A stretch of 5,910 nt of DNA from Nitrospira sp. (GTDB lineage Bacteria; Nitrospirota; Nitrospiria; Nitrospirales; Nitrospiraceae). The stretch spans positions 1 to 5,910 of the forward strand of contig JANYBU010000363.1 of NCBI GenBank assembly GCA_025360665.1, in the 5' to 3' direction. A program made the position numbers and the translations under genes. Below, one piece after another: positions 1-5,410 of this stretch (its first letter is position 1; every line of letters begins with the position of its first letter). The notes beneath the pieces are model-generated. The model saw only the letters and a list, made by a program, of their open reading frames with translations, was not told where the DNA came from and searched no databases.

Positions 1-136
1 CAACAAGATCCGCGTCATGCAGCGGCGCAGCTACGGCCTACGTGACGAGGAGTACCTGCGCCTCAAAGTCCTCACCTGCATGCTCGACCCGATATGAAAT
101 CAGGCCGAAATCACCCACTCGGGAAGGAGAAGACCC
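1..136 (+). mobile_element. Right end of an ISL3-family insertion sequence (partial)
   Basis: The window opens inside an insertion sequence. The end of its transposase is followed, about 30 bases after the stop codon, by a sequence which on the complementary strand begins GGGTCTTCTCCTTCCCGAGT (read from 136 inwards). Ends starting GGxTCTTC are usual for ISL3 elements, so I place the outer edge at about 136. The element's left end and its matching inverted repeat lie outside the window, so the boundary is inferred from the terminal motif and from the position of the transposase stop. Confidence 0.65.
2..97 (+). CDS. ISL3-family transposase, C-terminal fragment
   Basis: This is the last 31 codons of a reading frame that enters from the left edge; the stop is TGA at 95-97. 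The peptide contains RRSYGLRDEEYLRLKVLTCM, which matches the characteristic C-terminal segment of ISL3 DDE transposases (a Tyr-Gly-(hydrophobic)-Arg-Asp-x-Glu-Tyr-(hydrophobic)-x-Leu-Lys pattern). In the full protein this tail follows the last acidic residue of the DDE catalytic core, which cuts and joins the element's ends. No catalytic residue is inside the window, so whether the copy is intact cannot be judged. The visible part has no frameshift or early stop. Confidence 0.8.
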   Translation, partial: NKIRVMQRRSYGLRDEEYLRLKVLTCMLDPI

Positions 137-144
137 AATAAAAT
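137..144. repeat. Possible 8-bp target-site duplication of the ISL3 element (one copy)
   Basis: The eight bases next to the presumed element end are AATAAAAT, an A/T-only stretch in an otherwise GC-rich region. ISL3 elements generally duplicate 8 bp of target on insertion. The partner copy would lie beyond the left edge, so this is only a prediction. Confidence 0.3.
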
Positions 145-201
145 TATGCGACGAAATCGAGGGGCATTGCACACAGACTGTTTGGAACAGCGAACCCTCA
201 C

Positions 202-227
202 TGCTATTTCCTGTGAGTGAAATAGCA
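202..227. repeat. Perfect 9-bp inverted repeat (hairpin)
   Basis: TGCTATTTC at 202-210 is followed by an 8-base loop and its exact reverse complement GAAATAGCA at 219-227. There is no T-run after it on either strand, so it is not a standard intrinsic terminator. It is the strongest short-range hairpin in the gene-free stretch. It could be part of a structured RNA, a binding site for a dimeric regulator, or chance. Confidence 0.5.
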
Positions 228-520
228 CCGTGCACTCTTTACTGCAGCGTGCGGAGTGCGCAGTCCATAGCGCGGTGGTGAGATAGGTAACCCGCCGACC
301 GGAACGCGGAAGAGATTAGGGTGGGAGGAGCGCGCACCTACCGAGGACAGCATAGGTACGGCGGAGATCTCGGCGGGACTTCAGGCTTCCCAGTCAAGCT
401 GGGCTTGCACACCATCCCAACACTCGATCCCCTGATGAACCATATTCCCTCGGGGCGTTAAGCTCCCCCCACAGGGATACGATATTCCTCAGATGCGGGG
501 CAGTCAAGCATTGGCGCATT

Positions 521-610
521 GCAGGATGCTAAAAAGTCCGTCAGTATTTCAAGCGCACGACAGGCAAGCTCTATTTGCGGGTGTCTCGCCTTTCCCGCCA
601 GTCTCGCGGG
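521..610. repeat. Probable fragment of a Nitrospira-type intergenic repeat
   Basis: The segment starts GCAGGATGCTAAAAAGTCCG (521-540). From memory, a very similar string (CAGGATGCTGAAAAAGTCCG) begins palindromic intergenic elements repeated many times in Nitrospira genomes. Those close with the reverse complement, but here I see no matching right half, so this would be a decayed or truncated copy. The right limit is set at the hairpin CCCGC (594-598) / GCGGG (606-610) and is arbitrary. Repetition cannot be shown within this window. Confidence 0.35.
594..610 (-). terminator. Weak hairpin just after the PilZ gene
   Basis: CCCGC at 594-598 pairs with GCGGG at 606-610 across a 7-base loop. On the minus strand it comes 8 bases after the stop codon of the PilZ gene, where a terminator for the leftward transcript would be expected. 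It is not followed by a T-run on that strand, so at best it is a weak or 3'-stabilising structure. It may equally be part of the repeat fragment. Confidence 0.25.
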
Positions 611-618
611 CCATCCCG

Positions 619-948
619 TTATGCGTGACCGCTGCCTTCGGCCTCGTCGTATTCGTCGATGAGCTGCTCGAGTTCATCGAGTTCGGCTGGTCGGATGCTC
701 TGAAATGAGACCCCGAATGTGTCATCACCGACCCACTGCACGCGCGCGTCTTCGATCGAGACCGGTTTTTCTGCGCCGGGAATGATCAGTCGCACACGGA
801 TCACCTTGCCCGGGTAGACTTCGAGTTCACATTCGAACTTGGCGCCACCGACTGATAGATCGAGGGTGACCGCTTCGATCTCGTGCGAGTTTACCAACAG
901 GAATCCCTGCACCTGTGCCGACACCCGCCGATGTTGTCGTCGTTCCAT
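619..948 (-). CDS. Small single-domain PilZ protein (predicted c-di-GMP binding)
   Basis: A 109-residue protein made of essentially one PilZ domain. Both parts of the cyclic di-GMP binding signature are present: the N-terminal arginine cluster RRQHRR at residues 3-8 (RxxxR) and the DLSVGG motif at residues 30-35, which fits the (D/N)xSxxG consensus. The domain runs to about residue 90; an acidic tail rich in Glu and Asp (about 88-105) follows. There is no signal peptide, membrane segment or attached output domain, so it is a cytoplasmic receptor that probably acts by contacting a partner protein. The ATG at 948-946 is chosen because the arginine cluster normally begins within a few residues of the start. 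The ribosome binding site before it is weak. The gene lies 101 bases downstream of the lipoprotein gene on the same strand and may share its transcript. The regulated process, such as motility, polysaccharide or envelope, cannot be told from the sequence. Confidence 0.88.
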   Translation of the reverse strand: MERRQHRRVSAQVQGFLLVNSHEIEAVTLDLSVGGAKFECELEVYPGKVIRVRLIIPGAEKPVSIEDARVQWVGDDTFGVSFQSIRPAELDELEQLIDEYDEAEGSGHA

Positions 949-1007
949 GTTACTCGTAGGATTTCTGTTTCGCGTACGGTTCAGGGGCGAAGCTGAGAGC
1001 CTGGCCC

Positions 1008-1022
1008 CCCTGCATCGCAGGG
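1008..1022. repeat. 6-bp hairpin between the lipoprotein and PilZ genes
   Basis: CCCTGC (1008-1013) pairs exactly with GCAGGG (1017-1022) around a 3-base loop. It sits in the 101-base spacer between two same-strand genes and is flanked by C- and G-runs that could extend the stem. With no T-run it is not a clear terminator. It might partly uncouple PilZ expression from the lipoprotein gene upstream or mark a processing point. Confidence 0.35.
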
Positions 1023-1049
1023 TCCCCCACGTAAGGATGGAGAATCCCG

Positions 1050-1670
1050 TTACCGGAGCGTGAGGACCTTGCCGTCGAGTTTGGTGTCCGTCACGAACTT
1101 CTCGAAATTCTTATTGTACAGTTCGTTGAGCAACTGCTGAGCATCCTCTGGGTCGAACCAGAAGACCTGGTTGGTCCCGGTACTGGTGAGGGTATCACGG
1201 ACTTGACTGCCGTCAGCGTGATTCTTCACTTGAACGACCATCCGACTTTTGGCGTTGAGCGTGGTCTGCCCGATACCGCTCTTGGCATCAACGCCGACAT
1301 CGACAAGTTTGCCGGTAACGGTCAAGTCTGCTCCGATTGCTTCGTTGCCTTTGGCGACGGTCGCGTTCCAGCCTTTCCCCTTGAGATAGTCAGCGAAGGC
1401 TTGTGCCGTAGCGTCACCGAGGGTGCCGCTGGGGAGGCTGAAGTGACTCTCCCCGCCCCATAGGTGAAGTCTGGTACCGAGGTGCGATCGGTCGGTGCGA
1501 TTGTCTTCAAAAGGCTGAATCGAGACGGTTGCTGAACTCATCGCGACGACCTTCTCATCGGCCCCGCTCGCTATGGGGACCTTCAGATCGATACGCTCGC
1601 CCTTACCCGCACAGCCAGCAGCCAAGAAGATTCCGAGAAGCCCGATACCGAGAAATTGATAGTGCCTCAC
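1050..1670 (-). CDS. Predicted outer-membrane lipoprotein, YajG-like
   Basis: A 206-residue secreted lipoprotein. The N-terminus has a basic start (Arg2, His3), a hydrophobic stretch of about residues 6-17 and a lipobox LAAGC with the acylated Cys at residue 20. Ala follows the Cys and there is no Asp at +2, which favours sorting to the outer membrane. The mature part is soluble. A segment at about 45-55 (SATVSIQPFEDNRTD), then DATAQAFADYLKGKGW (86-101) and DLTVTGKLVDVGVD (115-128), recalls the layout of YajG-type lipoproteins: a strand with a Pro or Asn loop, a helix ending in KGxG, then an alternating strand. The match to YajG is by pattern only. The start is GTG at 1670-1668, supported by a strong Shine-Dalgarno sequence AAGGAGG (complement of 1676-1682) 5 bases upstream; the overlapping ATG runs straight into TGA. 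It follows pal by 65 bases on the same strand, so co-transcription is likely. It is a predicted substrate of the Lnt encoded nearby. Confidence 0.8.
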   Translation of the reverse strand: MRHYQFLGIGLLGIFLAAGCAGKGERIDLKVPIASGADEKVVAMSSATVSIQPFEDNRTDRSHLGTRLHLWGGESHFSLPSGTLGDATAQAFADYLKGKGWNATVAKGNEAIGADLTVTGKLVDVGVDAKSGIGQTTLNAKSRMVVQVKNHADGSQVRDTLTSTGTNQVFWFDPEDAQQLLNELYNKNFEKFVTDTKLDGKVLTLR

Positions 1671-1675
1671 ATATT

Positions 1676-1682
1676 CCTCCTT
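1676..1682 (-). promoter_or_regulatory. Shine-Dalgarno site that fixes a GTG start
   Basis: On the minus strand this reads AAGGAGG, a near-perfect anti-16S match, 5 bases before the GTG of the lipoprotein gene. It decides that start over nearby alternatives: the ATG that overlaps it is followed at once by TGA. Confidence 0.8.
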
Positions 1683-1735
1683 CGTGATGAGATGGTCTGA
1701 GACGTATGGCGAGGTCCCCGGTTGAGACTCCTATA

Positions 1736-2314
1736 TTATTTTGTCACGAAATGCGCACGACGATTCTGTTGATAACAGTCTTCATTCTGCTGCTTGCAGA
1801 AGGGCCTTGTTTCTCCGTAGCTCGTGATCTGAAGCTGCGAGACCGGGACGCCCAGATCCTGGAGATACTTCTTGGCGGCGCGCGCCCTCTTCTCGCCCAG
1901 GACAAGGTTGTAGGCTAAGGTGCCGCGCTCATCGCAATGGCCTTCGATCAGCACGGTCTTGCTCCCATTGGCGCGAAGCCATTCGGCATTGGCGTCCAAC
2001 ACCGGCATGGCATCCTTCCTGATCTGGAACCGGTCGAAATCGAAGAAGGCGTCACCCAGAGCGTTGCCGCCTGACGCGGTGCCGGCGAGAGAGCCTGCCG
2101 ACGTGCTCGGTGAGACGTCTGTTGGCACATTGCCAGACGGCCGATCGAACGAGCGTTCCATCGGTACAGTCTTGATCGCGTCCGGCTGGATCGCCTCGGT
2201 CTTGGCCTGACCGGACTGATCCCCGGACGAGGAAGAGACGTTCTTACCAGCGCAGCCCGCAAAGAAAAGCATGAGGCTCAGACTCAGACACAGGCTGACA
2301 ACTCTTCGATCCAT
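1736..2314 (-). CDS. pal: Peptidoglycan-associated lipoprotein Pal (OmpA-like domain)
   Basis: A 192-residue lipoprotein, close to the usual Pal length. Residues 1-21 form a lipoprotein signal peptide with lipobox FAGC (Cys21) followed by Ala, predicting the outer membrane. Residues 22-85 are a low-complexity Ser/Gly/Thr/Pro-rich tether. Residues about 87-192 are the OmpA-C domain: FFDFDRFQI (90-98), EGHCDERGT (124-132) and NRRAHF (184-189). Asp128 and Arg143 correspond to the residues that hold the diaminopimelate of peptidoglycan in this family. Cys173 and Cys180 flank a loop near the end and could form a disulfide. Pal normally anchors the outer membrane to peptidoglycan and works with TolA, TolB, TolQ and TolR during division; none of these is visible here. 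The ATG start has a good ribosome binding site, AGGAGG (complement of 2322-2327), 7 bases upstream. The gene is the first of the minus-strand block and diverges from lnt. Confidence 0.95.
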   Translation of the reverse strand: MDRRVVSLCLSLSLMLFFAGCAGKNVSSSSGDQSGQAKTEAIQPDAIKTVPMERSFDRPSGNVPTDVSPSTSAGSLAGTASGGNALGDAFFDFDRFQIRKDAMPVLDANAEWLRANGSKTVLIEGHCDERGTLAYNLVLGEKRARAAKKYLQDLGVPVSQLQITSYGETRPFCKQQNEDCYQQNRRAHFVTK

Positions 2315-2574
2315 GGCATACCCTCCTAATTTGTCGTGATCATTGGTCGCGCTACTTCGTCAGGGTCAAGATAGTCTGGCTCTATCACCTTGGTCTGCTC
2401 CATCTCTTCAGGCGAGTACTGATGCCAGATTGTCACTCGTACTTATAGGTGCTCAACGGGTGTCCGTCAACCCCAAATCTCCCTCCTCGCCCGTGATGGC
2501 GTTCGAGAGAGCAGATCCTTGTCGAACCGAACAGAAAGTTGCATCCATCTCCGGCTTTCGCTAAGGTGCGACTC
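2315..2574. promoter_or_regulatory. Divergent region between pal and lnt
   Basis: These 260 bases separate the starts of the leftward pal block and the rightward lnt-prfB-lysS block, so promoters for both should lie here. I found no sigma-70 site I would defend. The best minus-strand candidate is TTGAGC with GACAAT 16 bases on (within about 2430-2456), four of six matches in each box. A 36-codon open frame on the minus strand ends at the pal ribosome binding site (see findings). Confidence 0.5.
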
Positions 2575-4209
2575 ATGACCCATTCCCTCGCGCGCTCACT
2601 TGTCCTTGCCGGCGCGAGCGGGCTTTTCGTCCCGCTGAGTTTCCCAAAATCTGATCTCGGACTATTGGCCTGGATTGCCCTCGTGCCGTTGCATTGGGCA
2701 TTGGACGGCAGGAGCAAGACGCAGGCGTTTTGGATCGGCTGGCTATCCGGCACGATTGCCTTTACCGGCATGATGGCCTGGGTGGTAACCGCCATGAACA
2801 CCTACGGCAAGGTCCCGCTGGTGATCAGCTACGGCCTCATGTTGCTGCTCACAGCTTATCTCGGCCTCTATGTCGGCCTCTATTCTGCCGGGGCCGTCTG
2901 GTTTCAGACCCTGATTCCTCGCTATGGTCTTTTTGCGGCTCCGTGCTTGTGGGTCAGCCTCGAACTGATCCGGACGTATGTTCTGAGCGGATTACCCTGG
3001 GGTCTCCTCGGCTACTCTCAATATCGTCAGATTGAGGTGATTCAGATTGCGGATCACATGGGGGTCTATGGAGTCTCGTTCCTCATTGTGCTGGTGAATG
3101 TGGCGCTGGCTGAATTGCTGTCCTGGCTGATGCCGCTGCTCCGGGGGTTCCGTCCGGCAAAACTCCCCTGGGAACTCGTGGCGGTGGCAGTATTGCTGGT
3201 GACACTTTCGTGGGAATATGGTCTTGGGGCGTTATCTGGAGCGCCTTTTTCTGATATTCCCCGCTCGTCCATCAGCGTGGGAGTGGTGCAGCCGAACGTC
3301 GATCAGGCGGTGAAGTGGGATAATGCCTATCGAGAAGAGACCCTCGCGCGTTTTGACCGGCTGACTGGACGACTCGGAAGTGCTACAGATTTGGTAATCT
3401 GGCCGGAGGCGGCGACACCCTTCGTCTTTGAGCGTGAGCCGGTCTATCAGCTGCAACTCATCGCGCTGGCACATCGAGCCCAGGCGCCGATCTTGTTTGG
3501 AAGCCCCGCCTTGCGTTTCTATCCGGATCGGCGGCCGTATCTGTTGAACAGTGCGTACCTCCTCTCCCCCGACGGCCAGCTGCTGGGGCGTTACGACAAA
3601 CATCATCTGGTCCCTTTCGGAGAATATATTCCGTTCAAATCTTCACTCCTGTTTTTCCTCGACAAATTGGTAGAGGGGATCGGGGATTTCGAAGCGGGGC
3701 CTGGTCCAACTATAATGACCATGACGCCGAAGCCCCGGTCTGCGCCTGCAGGCATGGCGGAGACGACGCCGGGACCGGTTAAATTCGGTGTGGCGATCTG
3801 CTACGAAGTGATCTTCCCGAATCTGGTGCGGCAATTCGCCACAAATGGGGCGGAGTTCTTGGTGACCGTGACGAACGATGCCTGGTTTGGTCGCTCGTCG
3901 GCGCCTTCGCAACATTTTGCGATGGTGGTGTTTCGTTCGGTTGAGAATCATTTGGCCTTTGCCCGCGCGGCGAACACAGGCATTTCCGGCTTCATCGATC
4001 CGTTCGGACGTATCGTCGAAGCGACGCCGATCTTCACGGAGCAGGCCGTGCAGACCACGATGCAGGTCTGGCGCCCGCAGACGTTTTACAGCCGATACGG
4101 CGATGTGTTTGCCTATGGCTGTGTTATAATTTGCGCGCTTTTGTGGCTGTTCAGCTATTTCCGCACCAAGGGATCTGAACCCGACGCAGTGGCTGCCACA
4201 CCGATTTAA
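2575..4209 (+). CDS. lnt: Apolipoprotein N-acyltransferase Lnt
   Basis: Inner-membrane enzyme that moves an acyl chain from a phospholipid to the N-terminal Cys of lipoproteins, the last step of their maturation. From the ATG it has 544 residues, slightly longer than the roughly 510 of E. coli Lnt. The N-terminal part is highly hydrophobic, with about seven segments between residues 9 and 220. The periplasmic nitrilase-like domain spans about 233-503. The catalytic triad is visible: Glu278 in IWPEAATPF, Lys342 in RYDKHHLVPFGEYIP (with Glu350) and Cys409 in VAICYE. A last membrane helix lies at about 512-528. An extra Pro-rich segment, residues 382-401, precedes the catalytic Cys. I chose ATG 2575 because AAGGTG (2563-2568) sits 6 bases before it and the protein then begins at the usual point; TTG at 2539 and GTG at 2566 are in frame but poorly supported. 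prfB starts 18 bases after the stop. Two of its likely substrates are encoded on the other side of the divergent region. Confidence 0.96.
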   Translation: MTHSLARSLVLAGASGLFVPLSFPKSDLGLLAWIALVPLHWALDGRSKTQAFWIGWLSGTIAFTGMMAWVVTAMNTYGKVPLVISYGLMLLLTAYLGLYVGLYSAGAVWFQTLIPRYGLFAAPCLWVSLELIRTYVLSGLPWGLLGYSQYRQIEVIQIADHMGVYGVSFLIVLVNVALAELLSWLMPLLRGFRPAKLPWELVAVAVLLVTLSWEYGLGALSGAPFSDIPRSSISVGVVQPNVDQAVKWDNAYREETLARFDRLTGRLGSATDLVIWPEAATPFVFEREPVYQLQLIALAHRAQAPILFGSPALRFYPDRRPYLLNSAYLLSPDGQLLGRYDKHHLVPFGEYIPFKSSLLFFLDKLVEGIGDFEAGPGPTIMTMTPKPRSAPAGMAETTPGPVKFGVAICYEVIFPNLVRQFATNGAEFLVTVTNDAWFGRSSAPSQHFAMVVFRSVENHLAFARAANTGISGFIDPFGRIVEATPIFTEQAVQTTMQVWRPQTFYSRYGDVFAYGCVIICALLWLFSYFRTKGSEPDAVAATPI

Positions 4210-4213
4210 TGTG

Positions 4214-4219
4214 AAAGGA
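4214..4219 (+). promoter_or_regulatory. Ribosome binding site that fixes the prfB start
   Basis: AAAGGA lies 8 bases before the ATG at 4228. It supports 4228 as the true prfB start. The GTG at 4211, which opens an uninterrupted frame in the +1 phase, has no comparable site. Confidence 0.7.
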
Positions 4220-4227
4220 TCGCTCCC

Positions 4228-5377
4228 ATGTTGGATGAGATACGGATTCGCGTTCGGGCCGCTGATCAATCGGTATCGGAACTACGGGGGCATCTTTGAC
4301 TTCGCTCGCATGACGACCGAGTTAGCACATCTGGAAGAGCAGACCTCGCAGCCTGACTTTTGGACCCACGCACAGAAGGCCGCCAAGATCAGCCGGAAGA
4401 AGTCCACGATTGAGCGCGAACTACAGCAGTGGCGTGATATCGATGGGAAGATGAACGATCTTGGCGCGTTACTTGAGCTGGCAGAAGAAAGCGGCGACGC
4501 CGGACTCGCGAAGGAGTTGACGTCCGAGCTGGATCAATTTGAGCCGAAGCTCGCAGCCCTACGGCTTGAACTTCTGCTGTCGGGCGAACTGGACCCCAAC
4601 AATGCGATTATGGCGATCCATCCAGGCGCCGGCGGGACGGAATCGCAGGACTGGGCGCAGATGCTGCTCCGCATGTATGTCCGTTGGGCCGAGAGCAAGA
4701 AATTCAAGGTCGAAACGTTGGACCTCCTCCCTGGAGAAGAAGCAGGCGTGAAGAGTGTGACGCTTTCAGTAACGGGGGCCTATGCCTATGGCTATCTCAA
4801 GGCCGAGGCGGGCGTACACCGACTGGTGCGCATTTCACCCTTCGATGCGAACAAGCGGCGGCATACCTCCTTTGCATCAGTGTTCGTCTATCCCGAGGTG
4901 GATGACGAGATCGACCTCGTGATCGAAGACAAAGACCTCCGGATCGATACCTTTCGGGCTGGAGGCGCTGGCGGCCAGAATGTGAATAAGGTCGAGACGG
5001 CTATCCGCATGACCCACTTGCCGACCGGGATCGTGGTGCAATGTCAGAACGAACGGTCCCAGCTCCAGAATCGCAATGGCGCGATGAAAGTCTTAAAGGC
5101 CCGACTCTATGAACTGGAACTGAAAAAGAAAGAAGCGGAGTTCAACGCCATCGTCGGCGAGAAGAAAGATATTGCCTGGGGCAGTCAAATACGCTCCTAC
5201 GTGTTCCAGCCCTATCAAATGGTGAAAGACCATCGGACCGGCTATGAGGTGGGCCAGGTAGCTGCCGTCATGGACGGTGATCTGGACGGGTTCATCGAGG
5301 CCTATCTGAAGATGAAGCAACTTGGGAAAACTGCTCTCAGCTATCAACAATCGGGAACGGACGAATTCGATAGCTGA
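4228..5377 (+). CDS. prfB: Peptide chain release factor 2 (RF2), with programmed +1 frameshift
   Basis: RF2 recognises UGA and UAA stop codons and triggers peptide release. The gene is read as join(4228..4296, 4298..5377): 23 codons from ATG 4228 encode MLDEIRIRVRAADQSVSELR plus GHL, then an in-frame TGA (4297-4299) is bypassed by skipping T4297, and translation continues DFARMTTELAHLEEQ. The joined product has 382 residues, the normal RF2 size. Residues 24-115 form the helical domain 1. The stop-codon reading tripeptide SPF is at 203-205, which marks RF2 rather than RF1 (PxT). The catalytic GGQ is at 248-250 in RAGGAGGQNVNKVE. The residue equivalent to position 246 of E. coli RF2 is Ala244, the common high-activity form, not the Thr of E. 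coli K-12. It lies between lnt (18 bases) and lysS (33 bases). Expression is autoregulated: low RF2 slows termination at the TGA and favours the shift. Confidence 0.97.
4286..4300 (+). promoter_or_regulatory. RF2 programmed +1 frameshift signal
   Basis: GGGGG at 4286-4290 acts as an internal Shine-Dalgarno element, followed by the 3-base spacer CAT and the slippery CTT TGA C (4294-4300). The geometry is identical to E. coli prfB (AGGGGG, three bases, CUU UGA C). The tRNA-Leu on CUU slips to UUU when RF2 is scarce, which moves reading into the +1 frame. Confidence 0.95.
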
Positions 5378-5410
5378 CCGGGGAAAGAAGGTCGGTAGAG
5401 GCGCACATTC

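Larger units (their letters stand above)
137..618. other. 480-base stretch with no supportable gene
   Basis: I see no credible protein-coding gene on either strand. The open frames here are short, have no recognisable motif and no good ribosome binding site. The stretch lies between the insertion sequence and the 3' end of the PilZ gene. It contains several inverted repeats: 202-210 with 219-227 (9 bp), 232-237 with 254-259 (6 bp), 389-393 with 399-403 (5 bp), and a longer-range pair 291-298 with 370-377 (8 bp). The longer-range pair is enclosed by 274-280 with 410-416 (7 bp, one G-U). A repeat-like motif begins near 521. I looked for tmRNA, RNase P RNA, SRP RNA and 6S RNA signatures and could not recognise any. 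Confidence 0.6.

Noticed and set aside
42..281. Frames of 79 codons (+) and 65 codons (-) across the transposase end and the region after it
   Set aside because: They overlap the recognisable transposase tail in other frames or cross the element end, and have no ribosome binding site or known motif.
280..420. SRP RNA, RNase P RNA or 6S RNA in the gene-free stretch
   Set aside because: A few bases such as GACCGGAA recall conserved loops, but the diagnostic motifs of these RNAs are missing on both strands.
1690..1735. GTCTGAGAC and related short inverted repeats as a terminator after pal
   Set aside because: The stems are too short and there is no T-run on the minus strand; read-through into the lipoprotein gene is more likely.
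2421..2450. Plus-strand promoter using TTGTCA and the TACTTAT stretch
   Set aside because: The two boxes are only about 6-8 bases apart, far from the roughly 17 needed, and no -35 match lies at the right distance from TACTTAT.
2433..2801. Minus-strand frame of 122 codons overlapping the start of lnt
   Set aside because: Much of it is antisense to the well-supported lnt N-terminus, and the protein has no recognisable features.
3643..4269. Long minus-strand frame of 208 codons opposite the 3' half of lnt
   Set aside because: It is antisense to a confidently identified gene, its product is rich in Arg and His with no recognisable motif, and such frames are common opposite GC-rich coding sequence.
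4211..5377. A single uninterrupted 388-codon frame for prfB starting at GTG 4211
   Set aside because: Its first 29 residues do not resemble RF2, whereas the overlapping frame from ATG 4228 does (ending SELRGHL) and meets it exactly at a canonical frameshift site. The ribosome binding site also fits 4228.
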